Shown here in pieces: positions 16,465 through 24,535 of a DNA stretch of 64,000 nt (its first letter is position 1; every line of letters begins with the position of its first letter). The notes beneath the pieces were generated by a model, which was given only the letters and a program-made list of their open reading frames with translations, did not search any database and was not told where the DNA came from. The stretch spans positions 372,001 to 436,000 of the forward strand of contig CAWDDF010000007.1 of assembly GCA_963801035.1 (NCBI GenBank), read 5' to 3'. The translations under genes and the position numbers were made by a program. Source of the stretch: JACCZX01 sp963801035 (lineage in GTDB: Bacteria > Pseudomonadota > Gammaproteobacteria > Burkholderiales > Burkholderiaceae_F).

Positions 16465-17460
16465 ATGCCCGCGCAGACCAACTCATCTTTGCCCGAAAGC
16501 CTCGAGGTCGGCGGGTATCGCATTGTAAAGAAGATATCTTCGGGCGGATTCTCGATCGTCTATCTGGCAACCGACGAGCAAGGCAACTCGGTAGCGATCA
16601 AGGAATACATGCCGGCTGCGCTCGCACAACGCAAGCCTGGAGAACTGTCGCCCTATATCGCCCCGGAGAATCTGAACACCTACCGGATCGGTTTGAAGTG
16701 CTTCTTCGAGGAAGGGCGAGCGCTAGCATCCATTTATCACCCGAACATCGTGCGCGTCATCAATTTCTTTCGCGCTAACGAGACGGTGTACATGGTGATG
16801 CACTACGAATCAGGCCGTTCGTTGCAGGAACACGTGTTGCGCAATCGAAACAAAGATCAAAAAGACGTCTTATCGGAGCGCTTCATTCGGCGGGTATTTG
16901 CTCAGGTGATGAATGGCCTGCGCGAAGTGCATTCGAACCGCTTGCTGCATCTCGATGTGAAGCCCGCGAACATCTATTTGCGCATGGACGGCACGCCGAT
17001 CTTGCTGGACTTCGGAGCGGCGCGGCAGACGTTGCAGCGAGACATCAGCAAGACCTACCCGATGTATACGCCGGGCTTCGCCGCGCCCGAGCTCTACAAG
17101 CGTGATGCGGAGCTCGGCCCATGGACCGATGTGTATTCGATCGGCTCGTGCGTTTACGCGTGCATGTCTGGCATGCCGCCGCAGGAGTCGGACCATCGAT
17201 TGAAAGAAGACAAGATGCCGACCGCGCTGCGATCGTTTCGCGGGTTGTATTCGAACCAGTTGATCTCAATGGTTGAGCGTTGTTTACGGCTTAATTCGTT
17301 GGAGCGGCCGCAAACCGTATTTGCGGTGCAAAAGGAGCTGCTGCAAAACGTTCCGGAACGGCCCGAGTTCTCGATGGTGGAACGCACCGGAGCGCGCTGG
17401 CGCAACCTGCAGGAGCGGTTCTCGCGCTTCATGAAAGATCACAACATCACTTGGTTTTGA
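16465..17460 (+). CDS. Serine/threonine protein kinase (Hanks type)
   Basis: This 331-residue cytosolic kinase shows the glycine-rich loop KISSGGFSIVYLA, VAIKEYMP with the catalytic Lys, HLDVKPANIYL (HLD instead of HRD) and DFGAARQ. The APE-like motif is FAAPELY, and DVYSIGSC lies in subdomain IX. No membrane segment or PASTA repeat is present. The ATG at 16465 is chosen because the conserved fold begins soon after; an upstream frame extends to 16405. It is followed by a PP2C phosphatase gene, forming a kinase-phosphatase pair, with two hairpins in between that probably uncouple or attenuate transcription. Confidence 0.88.
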   Translation: MPAQTNSSLPESLEVGGYRIVKKISSGGFSIVYLATDEQGNSVAIKEYMPAALAQRKPGELSPYIAPENLNTYRIGLKCFFEEGRALASIYHPNIVRVINFFRANETVYMVMHYESGRSLQEHVLRNRNKDQKDVLSERFIRRVFAQVMNGLREVHSNRLLHLDVKPANIYLRMDGTPILLDFGAARQTLQRDISKTYPMYTPGFAAPELYKRDAELGPWTDVYSIGSCVYACMSGMPPQESDHRLKEDKMPTALRSFRGLYSNQLISMVERCLRLNSLERPQTVFAVQKELLQNVPERPEFSMVERTGARWRNLQERFSRFMKDHNITWF

Positions 17461-17467
17461 TCCCCGG

Positions 17468-17497
17468 CGCACAAAAGTGAAAACCTACTTTTGTGCG
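17468..17497 (+). promoter_or_regulatory. Perfect inverted repeat between kinase and phosphatase genes
   Basis: An 11-bp perfect stem CGCACAAAAGT / ACTTTTGTGCG with an eight-base loop lies eight bases after the kinase stop. It could be an RNA hairpin or a protein-binding operator. No T-run follows directly. Confidence 0.55.
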
Positions 17498-17506
17498 ATT
17501 AGTTAC

Positions 17507-17540
17507 AAAAAAATCGGTGGCAAAGCCACACGATTTTTTT
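17507..17540 (+). terminator. Bidirectional terminator-like hairpin between kinase and phosphatase genes
   Basis: AAAAAAATCG and GTGGC pair with GCCAC and CGATTTTTTT around an AAA loop with one bulged A. The A-run before and T-run after make it work as an intrinsic terminator on either strand. It lies 35 bp before the phosphatase GTG start. Confidence 0.8.
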
Positions 17541-17574
17541 AGAACAAAAACACCCAAAAGCGGGACACTGGGCT

Positions 17575-18513
17575 GTGAGATTTTCTGTCTATCAGGAGAG
17601 TAAGAAAGGCGGCCGGCGGGTCAATCAGGACCGCATGGGCTACCTGTACACGCGCGACTCGCTGTTGATGCTGGTAGCCGATGGCATGGGCGGCCACGCG
17701 CGCGGAGAAGTCGCATCGCAGTTGACCCTGCAAACGCTGGCGTCGATCTACCAGCGTGATGCAAAGCCGCTACTGGCCGATCCCGTGCGGTTTTTGGAAG
17801 ATTCGGTATTGGCCGCGCATCGTGAGCTGCACCGCTATCGTGCGGAGCACAGCTTGCCCGAGGCGCCGCGGACGACGTTGGTTGCCTGCATCATTCAGCA
17901 GGGCGTGGCAATCTGGGCGCATGTCGGTGACTCGCGCCTGTACATGATTCGCGGTGGCCGCATCCTGGACCGGACAATCGATCATTCGCGGGTTCATCAT
18001 CTTGTGCAATCGGGCCTGATTCGGCCCGAGGATGCGAAGGATCATCCCGAGCGCAATCGCATCTTCAACTGCATCGGGGCTTATGTCGCGCCAACGGTCG
18101 AGGTCAGCCGGCCGGTTGCCCTGCGCAATGGCGACACGCTGCTGCTCTGTTCCGATGGTCTGTGGGGCACATTGAATGACCGGCAAGTCGCCGAAGCGTT
18201 TTCCGGAAAGACAGTGATGCGCGCGGTGCCTGAATTGATGGAGCTGGCTCTCGAGCTGGGGGGCCCGGAATCGGATAACTGCACGGGCGTGGCGATGACA
18301 TGGGCGGGCACCGAGTCGATGGAAATGGTGCCCCCGAGCGAAGCGCCAGTGTCAACTTTGCTTATTCCCGAGGGAACGGTGGCGTCAACGATTCAAATGC
18401 CGAGAGTTGGCGAACCAGGTGTCGACGAAGAGCTGTCGGAGGAGCAAATCGACGACGCAGTCGCCGAAATCCAGAAGGCAATTCAGCGCAGCGGCAAAAT
18501 TATCGCAAAATAG
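17575..18513 (+). CDS. PP2C-family serine/threonine phosphatase
   Basis: This 312-residue Mn/Mg-dependent phosphatase reverses the neighbouring kinase. The metal-binding motifs are present: RVNQDRMGYL, VADGMGGHARGE, WAHVGDSRLYMIR, LCSDGLWGTL and ESDNCTGVAM. The last 75 residues form a polar extension outside the catalytic core. The start is a GTG with no strong ribosome-binding site, just after a terminator hairpin, so it may have its own promoter or depend on read-through. It precedes rph-rdgB-hemW in the same direction. Confidence 0.88.
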   Translation: MRFSVYQESKKGGRRVNQDRMGYLYTRDSLLMLVADGMGGHARGEVASQLTLQTLASIYQRDAKPLLADPVRFLEDSVLAAHRELHRYRAEHSLPEAPRTTLVACIIQQGVAIWAHVGDSRLYMIRGGRILDRTIDHSRVHHLVQSGLIRPEDAKDHPERNRIFNCIGAYVAPTVEVSRPVALRNGDTLLLCSDGLWGTLNDRQVAEAFSGKTVMRAVPELMELALELGGPESDNCTGVAMTWAGTESMEMVPPSEAPVSTLLIPEGTVASTIQMPRVGEPGVDEELSEEQIDDAVAEIQKAIQRSGKIIAK

Positions 18514-18561
18514 GGGCTTCGCAGTCAGGGGCGCGTGCGGCTGCGCCGCACGCAACGGCCA

Positions 18562-19290
18562 ATGGTTTCAAATTCACGCCCTAGCGGTCGACGGGCCGAC
18601 GAGCTGCGTCCGGTACGCCTGCTGCGCAATTTCACCAAGCATGCGGAAGGCTCGGTGCTGGTCGAGTTCGGCGACACGCGCGTCATCTGCACGGCGAGCG
18701 TCGAAGAGCGCGTCCCCGCGTTCTTGAAGGGAAAGGGCGAGGGCTGGGTGACCGCGGAATACGGCATGCTGCCGCGCGCGACACATACGCGCTCGGACCG
18801 CGAGGCGGCCCGTGGCAAGCAGGGTGGGCGAACGCAGGAGATCCAGCGTTTGATCGGGCGCAGCTTGCGAGCAGTCTTTGATCTTGCGGCGCTCGGCGAA
18901 CGGTCCTTGCACATCGATTGTGATGTCATCCAAGCCGACGGTGGGACGCGCACCGCGGCGATCACGGGTGGCTTCGTGGCCGCGTACGACGCGTGCCGTT
19001 GGTTGCGCGCGCGCGGCATGATCGACAACGTGCCGGTGTCAGACTTTGTTGCGGCCGTCTCGGTCGGCCTTCACGGCGGCGTGCCCGTGCTCGATCTCGA
19101 TTACGTTGAAGACTCCGGCTGTGATACGGACATGAACGTCGTGATGACCGGCAAGGGCGGTTTCGTCGAGGTTCAGGGAACAGCAGAGGGAACACCGTTC
19201 TCAGCGAAACAAATGGAGTCGATGCTGCAACTCGCCAGCGGCGGTATTCGCTCGCTGGTAGCAGCGCAGAAGCACGCTCTCGAATTGTGA
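18562..19290 (+). CDS. rph: Ribonuclease PH
   Basis: RNase PH is a phosphorolytic 3'-5' exonuclease that trims tRNA 3' ends and structured RNAs. This protein of about 242 residues contains RPSGRRADELRPV, GDTRVICTASVEERVP, the catalytic and phosphate-binding GGRTQEIQRLIGRSLR, and IDCDVIQADGGTRTAAITG. The ATG at 18562 is preferred because the family begins a few residues before the RPSGR motif; the frame extends upstream to 18535. The stop overlaps the rdgB GTG start by four bases. Confidence 0.93.
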   Translation: MVSNSRPSGRRADELRPVRLLRNFTKHAEGSVLVEFGDTRVICTASVEERVPAFLKGKGEGWVTAEYGMLPRATHTRSDREAARGKQGGRTQEIQRLIGRSLRAVFDLAALGERSLHIDCDVIQADGGTRTAAITGGFVAAYDACRWLRARGMIDNVPVSDFVAAVSVGLHGGVPVLDLDYVEDSGCDTDMNVVMTGKGGFVEVQGTAEGTPFSAKQMESMLQLASGGIRSLVAAQKHALEL

Positions 19291-19880
19291 GTCGGCGCCT
19301 GATCCTGGCATCTGCCAACCCGGCGAAGCTGCGCGAAATCTCGATGATGCTCGATGGCTCGTCCTGGAACGTCGTACCGCAGCACGCTTTGGGCGTTGAT
19401 TCGGTACCAGAGCCCCATTCGACCTTCGTCGAAAACGCGCTGGCTAAAGCGCGTCATGCGGCAGCGCATGCCGGATCTCCGGCGCTCGCTGACGACTCGG
19501 GGCTATGTGTCGAGTCGCTCGGCGGCGCCCCGGGCGTATGTTCGGCCCGCTTTGCGGGAGAGGGTGCGAACGATCAGAGCAATAACGCTGAGCTGCTGCG
19601 GCGGCTGGCAGGCGTCACTCAACGACGCGCGCACTACACCTGCGTACTGGTCGCGATTCGTTCGGCTGACGATGCAGAGCCAATCGTCGTCGACGCACGG
19701 TGGTATGGTGAAATTGCTCACGCACCGCGCGGCTCGGGCGGATTCGGCTACGACCCGTTGTTTTACATCCCAAGCCTGGGGTTGACTGCAGCCGAGCTTG
19801 AGCCTGCGCAAAAGAACGGCATCAGCCATCGCGGACTTGCACTTCGTGCTCTCGCGGCGCGACTGGCCGATTGGAACTGA
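19287..19880 (+). CDS. rdgB: XTP/dITP pyrophosphatase (RdgB/HAM1)
   Basis: This enzyme removes non-canonical purine nucleotides such as ITP and XTP from the pool. The 197-residue protein begins LILASANPAKLREI, the nucleotide-binding start of the family, followed by SFVENALAKARHAA-type and ALADDSGLCVESLGGAPGV metal-site motifs and GGFGYDPLFY. The GTG start overlaps the rph stop (GTGA), and its own stop overlaps the hemW ATG, indicating a tightly coupled rph-rdgB-hemW operon. Confidence 0.92.
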   Translation: MSRRLILASANPAKLREISMMLDGSSWNVVPQHALGVDSVPEPHSTFVENALAKARHAAAHAGSPALADDSGLCVESLGGAPGVCSARFAGEGANDQSNNAELLRRLAGVTQRRAHYTCVLVAIRSADDAEPIVVDARWYGEIAHAPRGSGGFGYDPLFYIPSLGLTAAELEPAQKNGISHRGLALRALAARLADWN

Positions 19881-21121
19881 TGAACTCGACGATCGAGATC
19901 AAGCCGCAGCGGCCGGCAGCAGCGAGCGCCGATGTGTCCGCTTATCTGAAGCCCGGCAGCATCAATTTGCGCTCTCTGCCACCGCTCGCGCTCTACGTTC
20001 ATTACCCGTGGTGCGTTCGCAAGTGCCCATATTGCGATTTCAACTCGCACGAAGCCAGCTCGCCCGGCGCACCCGAAGATGAATACCTGAGCGCACTGCG
20101 CGCCGACATCGAAGCGGCGCTGCCTCTTATCTGGGGGCGACGCATCGTCAGTATCTTTATTGGCGGCGGTACGCCCAGCCTGATGAGCGCCGCAGCACTC
20201 GATCGTTTGTTGTCGGACGTTCGCGCGTTACTGCCGCTTGCACTCGACTGTGAAATCACGCTCGAGGCAAACCCCGGAACTTTCGAAGCCGAGCGCTTTG
20301 CCTCGTATCGCGCATCGGGAGTTAATAGACTGTCGATTGGGATTCAATCGTTCGATGAGCAGAGGCTGAAGGCACTCGGGCGAATTCACGATCGCGCACA
20401 GGCGTTCGCCGCGATCGAGATCGCGCAGCGTCATTTCGACAACTTCAACCTTGATCTGATGTACGCGCTTCCGAACCAGTCGCTGCCCGAACTCCAGGCT
20501 GACATCGAGCACGCAATCGCAGTGCGGCCGCCGCACCTGTCGTTGTATCAATTGACGCTCGAGCCGAACACAGTGTTTGCGAAGTTTCCTCCCGAACTGC
20601 CCGATGAAGACGCAGCCGCGGCGATGCAGGATTGGCTGGAGGCAAGGACGCAGCAGGCTGGATACCAGCGCTACGAAGTGTCAGCGTACGCAGGGCCCAC
20701 CCGCGAGTGCCGCCACAACCTCAATTACTGGACCTATGGCGACTATCTTGGCGTCGGCGCCGGCGCGCACAGCAAAATCTCGTTTCCACATCGCATCGTT
20801 CGGCAGGTGCGGTTTCGTCAGCCGGCGTCCTATCTCGAGCGGGCCACGACTGGACAGTTCGTCGCAGAAAGTCACGAAGTTTCACGCAGCGACTTGCCAT
20901 TTGAATTCATGTTGAACGCACTGCGGTTGCCTGCTGGTGTGCCCAGTAACTCATTCATCGAACGAACCGGCGTGCCGCTGAGCGCGATTGAGCCCGAGCT
21001 TGACGAGGCCGAGCGACGCGGCTTGCTCATACGCAACCATCAAACGCTCGCCCCCACGGCTCTGGGTTTGCGCTTTCTGTCGGACTTGCAGGCGATGTTT
21101 CTAAAGCCGTCCACGCCCTAA
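19880..21121 (+). CDS. hemW: Radical SAM heme chaperone HemW
   Basis: HemW binds heme and a 4Fe-4S cluster and delivers heme to acceptor proteins; it was long annotated as oxygen-independent coproporphyrinogen oxidase. The 413-residue protein has the radical SAM cluster motif CVRKCPYCDFNSH (CX3CX2C). The glycine-rich FIGGGTPSLM follows, then LEANPGTFE, and a C-terminal HemN-C domain. The ATG at 19880 overlaps the rdgB stop by one base (TGATG). The single Cys-rich start without the extra HemN N-terminal segment fits HemW rather than HemN. Confidence 0.9.
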   Translation: MNSTIEIKPQRPAAASADVSAYLKPGSINLRSLPPLALYVHYPWCVRKCPYCDFNSHEASSPGAPEDEYLSALRADIEAALPLIWGRRIVSIFIGGGTPSLMSAAALDRLLSDVRALLPLALDCEITLEANPGTFEAERFASYRASGVNRLSIGIQSFDEQRLKALGRIHDRAQAFAAIEIAQRHFDNFNLDLMYALPNQSLPELQADIEHAIAVRPPHLSLYQLTLEPNTVFAKFPPELPDEDAAAAMQDWLEARTQQAGYQRYEVSAYAGPTRECRHNLNYWTYGDYLGVGAGAHSKISFPHRIVRQVRFRQPASYLERATTGQFVAESHEVSRSDLPFEFMLNALRLPAGVPSNSFIERTGVPLSAIEPELDEAERRGLLIRNHQTLAPTALGLRFLSDLQAMFLKPSTP

Positions 21122-21156
21122 ATTCGTGCTGCGATAATCCTCTTTCCGGGGCATAC

Positions 21157-21173
21157 TGCACTAACTTGGGGCA
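21157..21173 (+). promoter_or_regulatory. Distal NtrC-like binding site upstream of glnA
   Basis: A 17-base dyad beginning TGCACTA and ending TGGGGCA closely fits the NtrC consensus TGCACYA-N3-TGGTGCA with one mismatch in the right half. It is centred about 130 bp before the predicted glnA start. Confidence 0.7.
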
Positions 21174-21229
21174 GCTGCGAGTGATTGGCTGGGCGCTAAG
21201 TGATTGAATCGAACGAGCTAAGCGCTTGA

Positions 21230-21246
21230 CGCACAAGGGCAGTGCA
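21230..21246 (+). promoter_or_regulatory. Proximal NtrC-like binding site upstream of glnA
   Basis: A 17-base dyad with half-sites GCAC and GTGCA separated as in NtrC boxes. It is centred 73 bp from the distal site (about seven helical turns) and about 60 bp before the predicted start. Confidence 0.6.
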
Positions 21247-21271
21247 CTCCCGCAGCACTCGTTATCGCTTT

Positions 21272-21286
21272 TGGCACACTTAATGC
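21272..21286 (+). promoter_or_regulatory. Sigma-54 promoter of glnA
   Basis: TGGCAC-ACTTA-ATGC matches the -24/-12 consensus with one mismatch and exact GG-N10-GC spacing. Transcription should start near 21298, about 38 bp before the glnA ATG. Two NtrC-like boxes lie upstream. Confidence 0.8.
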
Positions 21287-21335
21287 GTTGCGCTGCGTCA
21301 CACCACTTTTTTTAACGGCTAGGGGAGAACTTCGC

Positions 21336-22749
21336 ATGGCGACGGCCAAGGACGTAATGAAAACAATAAAGGACAACGAAGTGTTGTTCGTCGACCTCCG
21401 TTTCACCGATACAAAGGGAAAAGAGCAGCACGTCTCGGTGCCCGTCAAAGCGTTCGAGGACGACAAGTTCGAGCTGGGGCACGCGTTCGACGGGTCGTCG
21501 ATCGCGGGGTGGAAGGGGATTGAAGCGTCCGATATGTTGCTGATGCCCGATCCTGATACGGCGCGCATGGATCCGTTCCGCGAAGAGAACACGTTGATCC
21601 TGACGTGCGATGTCATCGAGCCTTCGACTGGTAAGGGCTATGACCGTGACCCACGGTCGCTTGCCAAGCGCGCTGAGGCGTATTTGAAGTCAACGGGCTT
21701 GGGCGACACCGCCTACTTCGGCCCCGAGCCGGAGTTTTTTATCTTCGATGCAGTGACCTGGGGTGTGGACATGTCCGGCTCGTTCGTGCGGATCAAGTCC
21801 GAAGAAGCGCCGTGGTCGACTGGCATCGATTACGAAGCAGGCAACCTCGCGCACCGGCCGCCGGTGAAGGGCGGCTACTTCCCGGTGCCGCCAACTGACT
21901 CGCTGCAGGACATTCGCTCCGAGATGTGTCTTCTGCTCGAGCAGCAGGGCGTTGAAGTGGAAGTGCATCACCACGAAGTTGCGGCACCTGGCCAATGCGA
22001 AATCGGCACCAAGTTTTCGACACTGACCAAGCGCGCCGACTGGCTGCAGATTTTGAAGTACACGGTGTGGAACGTTGCCGCGAGCTATGGCAAGACTGCG
22101 ACCTTCATGCCAAAGCCGGTGGTCGGCGACAACGGCTCGGGTATGCACGTTCACCAATCGGTATGGAAGGGCGGCACCAATTTGTTTGCAGGCAACGGCT
22201 ACGGCGGACTGTCCGATTTCGCGCTCTACTACATCGGCGGCATCATCAAACACGCCAAGGCGTTAAACGCCATCACGAACCCGGGCACCAACTCATATAA
22301 ACGCCTGGTTCCGGGTTTCGAAGCGCCGATTAACCTTGCCTATTCGGCGCGCAATCGTTCGGCGGCGATGCCGCATTCCGTATGTTTCCAATCCAAAGGG
22401 ACGCCGAGTCGAGGTGCGGTTTCCCGATCCGACCGCGAACTCCTATCTGGCATTTTCAGCGATGCTTATGGCGGGGCTCGATGGGGTGGAAAACAAGATT
22501 CATCCTGGCGATCCGATGGACAAGAACCTGTACGACCTGGAACCGGAAGAGGCCGCCAAGGTTCCGCACCCCTGCGCTTCGTTGGAAGAGGCGCTCGACA
22601 GCATCGACCGCGATCGGGAGTTCCTGACGCGTGGTGGCGTTTTCAGCAACGATCTGATCGACGCCTACATAGCGCTGAAAATGGATGAGGTGACGCGTTT
22701 CCGGATGACGACTCACCCGCTTGAATTCGACATGTACTACAGCTCGTAG
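21336..22749 (+). CDS. glnA: Glutamine synthetase type I, frameshifted as sequenced
   Basis: GlnA makes glutamine from glutamate, ammonia and ATP as a dodecamer. The first frame carries FDGSSIAGWKGI, GPEPEFFIFD, HHHEVAAPGQCEIG, NGSGMHVHQSVWK and GTNSYKRLVPGFEAPINLAYS. The second frame continues with RIPYVSNPKGRRVEVRFPDP and the adenylylation-site region NLYDLEPEEAAKVP. The frames join at 22371-22372, where one extra C turns the expected GATGCGC into GATGCCGC. Removing it gives 470 residues, the normal length. The start follows AGGGGAGAA. Since this enzyme is essential without glutamine supply, a sequencing error is the likelier explanation. Confidence 0.9.
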
Positions 22750-22906
22750 TAGAGGCAGCGCAAAAGGAACCGAGGGCGTTTGTTGCAGGAGCAACGCGTC
22801 CTCCCAAGAATGCGGGAAGTGGACCGACAAGACGGCTTACTCAGCGGATCCAAAGGCGAAGTCCTGTCATACACTGCGCGCCTCTCGCCTCTCGGGGAAT
22901 CGCCCA

Positions 22907-23422
22907 GTGACGCGCCTTGCCTCAGTCCTTGGTTTGATTTATTGCGCTTCAATGTCAACCGGCGCACTCGCGCAATCGTCCGACATCTTCGTCTGCGTGG
23001 GCGAAAACGGGGAGAAGCAGTTCACCAACACAGGCAACGTCAAGACCTGCAAGCGGATGGATGTGCAGCCGATCTTGACGCTGCCGGCATCGCGCATGCC
23101 GCAGTCCAGAAATGGCGTGCAGCCCGCAGTCGAGCAGCGCGCTTCGGTATCGCCCGCCAACTTTCCGCGCGTCGACGGAGACACGCAGCGCACGCGCGAT
23201 CAGGATCGGCGTCGCATTCTGGAAGACGAGTTAAAGGGCGAGGAAGAGCGGTTGGCCAAGCTCAAGTCGGAGTTCAACAACGGCGAGCCCGAGCGGCGCG
23301 GCGATGAGCGCAACTTTGCGCTTTACAAAGAGCGGACGCAGCGGCTGCAGGAAGACATCGCTCGTACCGAAAACAACGTGCGCGCGCTCGCGCGCGAGAT
23401 GTCGCTGCTCAAAACCCAGTAA
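22907..23422 (+). CDS. Exported DUF4124-domain protein with C-terminal coiled coil
   Basis: The GTG at 22907 opens an export signal (VTRLASVLGLIYC to GALAQ), followed by a DUF4124-like domain beginning IFVCVGENGEKQFTN with Cys in VKTCKRM. A long charged helix from about residue 100 to the end (RRILEDELKGEEERLAKLK) is probably a coiled coil. The mature protein should be periplasmic. The frame is open far upstream into glnA, but that part is only a shadow of glnA. Its position between glnA and ntrB suggests co-transcription with the nitrogen genes, though no link to nitrogen control is known. Confidence 0.7.
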   Translation: MTRLASVLGLIYCASMSTGALAQSSDIFVCVGENGEKQFTNTGNVKTCKRMDVQPILTLPASRMPQSRNGVQPAVEQRASVSPANFPRVDGDTQRTRDQDRRRILEDELKGEEERLAKLKSEFNNGEPERRGDERNFALYKERTQRLQEDIARTENNVRALAREMSLLKTQ

Positions 23423-23452
23423 GTCTGTCTTCCGCGTGCTGCGGGGCTGCGC

Positions 23453-24535
23453 ATGAGCGCAGTCGAGCTGCTCGCGCTTACGCAGCCGCCATATGACGGC
23501 CTCGATCTGCTGTCGACTGCTGTCCTTCTCGTCGACAGTAGCGGACGAATAGCGCACGTCAATCAGTCAGCCGAGCTGCTGTTTGACACGTCTCGCAAAA
23601 CGCTTGTGGGTCAGCTTGCCGGACGCGTGCTCGGTGACGATGTCGAAATGCGCCAACTGGTCGCCGATGCGCAGGGCAACGCTTTTGGGCAGCGAAAACA
23701 GATCATGGAATTGCGCCGGATCGGCCGTGAGCCGCTGCCTGTGCGTGTGGTCGCGGCGGTGCAGTTCGTCGCGAATATTCCGCTGGTACTCGAAGTCACC
23801 GAGATCGAACAGCAGCTGAAGGTCGACCGCGAAGAGCGTCAGATTGGGCTGACTGAGGCAAACCGCGAGCTGTTGCGCAACCTTGCGCATGAAATCAAGA
23901 ACCCGTTGGGTGGCGTGCGTGGCGCGGCACAGTTGCTAGAAGCCGAGCTCGCTAGTAACGAACAGCGTGAGTACACGCGCGTCATCATCGCCGAGGCTGA
24001 TCGGCTACACGCCCTGGTTGATCGCCTGCTGATGCCGCATCGTTCTCCGCGCGTCGTTTCAGAAATGAATGTTCACGAGGTTTGCGAGCGCGTACGGCTC
24101 ATCATGGTGTCCGAGTTTCCGCGCGGACTAGCGATCACGCGAGATTACGACGCGAGTGCGCCCGAGTTTCGCGGCGATAAGGAGCAGCTGATACAGGCGC
24201 TGCTCAACGTCGTGCGTAATGCCGCACAGGCGCTCGAAAGCAGGATTACCGCCGGTGATGCTGAGATTGTCTTACGTACACGTGTCGCGCGGCAGGTGAC
24301 GATCGCACGCGCAAGGCATCGGCTCGCTCTGGATTTGAGAGTGATCGACAACGGTCCTGGTATTCCGGAGCCACTGAAGGACCGCATTTTTTTCCCATTG
24401 GTATCGGGTCGCGACGGGGGTAATGGACTCGGTCTGACGCTGGCGCAGACGTTCATCCAGCAGCACGATGGGATGATCGAAGTCGACAGCCGCCCTGGCC
24501 GTACGCATTTTCGCATCTTGATTCCACTCCAATGA
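23453..24535 (+). CDS. glnL: Nitrogen regulation sensor kinase NtrB
   Basis: NtrB phosphorylates or dephosphorylates NtrC under control of PII protein. The 360-residue soluble protein has an N-terminal PAS domain (STAVLLVDSSGRIAHVNQSAE), an H-box NLAHEIKNPLGGVRGAAQLL with His near 144, and ATPase boxes NVVRNAAQAL, IDNGPGIPEPL and GNGLGLTLAQT. No membrane segment is present, as expected. The stop overlaps the ntrC start by four bases (ATGA), indicating coupled translation. Confidence 0.92.
   Translation: MSAVELLALTQPPYDGLDLLSTAVLLVDSSGRIAHVNQSAELLFDTSRKTLVGQLAGRVLGDDVEMRQLVADAQGNAFGQRKQIMELRRIGREPLPVRVVAAVQFVANIPLVLEVTEIEQQLKVDREERQIGLTEANRELLRNLAHEIKNPLGGVRGAAQLLEAELASNEQREYTRVIIAEADRLHALVDRLLMPHRSPRVVSEMNVHEVCERVRLIMVSEFPRGLAITRDYDASAPEFRGDKEQLIQALLNVVRNAAQALESRITAGDAEIVLRTRVARQVTIARARHRLALDLRVIDNGPGIPEPLKDRIFFPLVSGRDGGNGLGLTLAQTFIQQHDGMIEVDSRPGRTHFRILIPLQ

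Noticed and set aside
19442..19451. Another occurrence of the repeat loop sequence GGCTAAAGCG
   Set aside because: It lies inside the rdgB coding region, and the flanking bases are not complementary, so it is a chance match and not a fourth repeat copy.
22721..22906. Upstream extension of the DUF4124 frame into the end of glnA
   Set aside because: This part reads a shadow of glnA. The export signal starts at the GTG at 22907, which makes biological sense.
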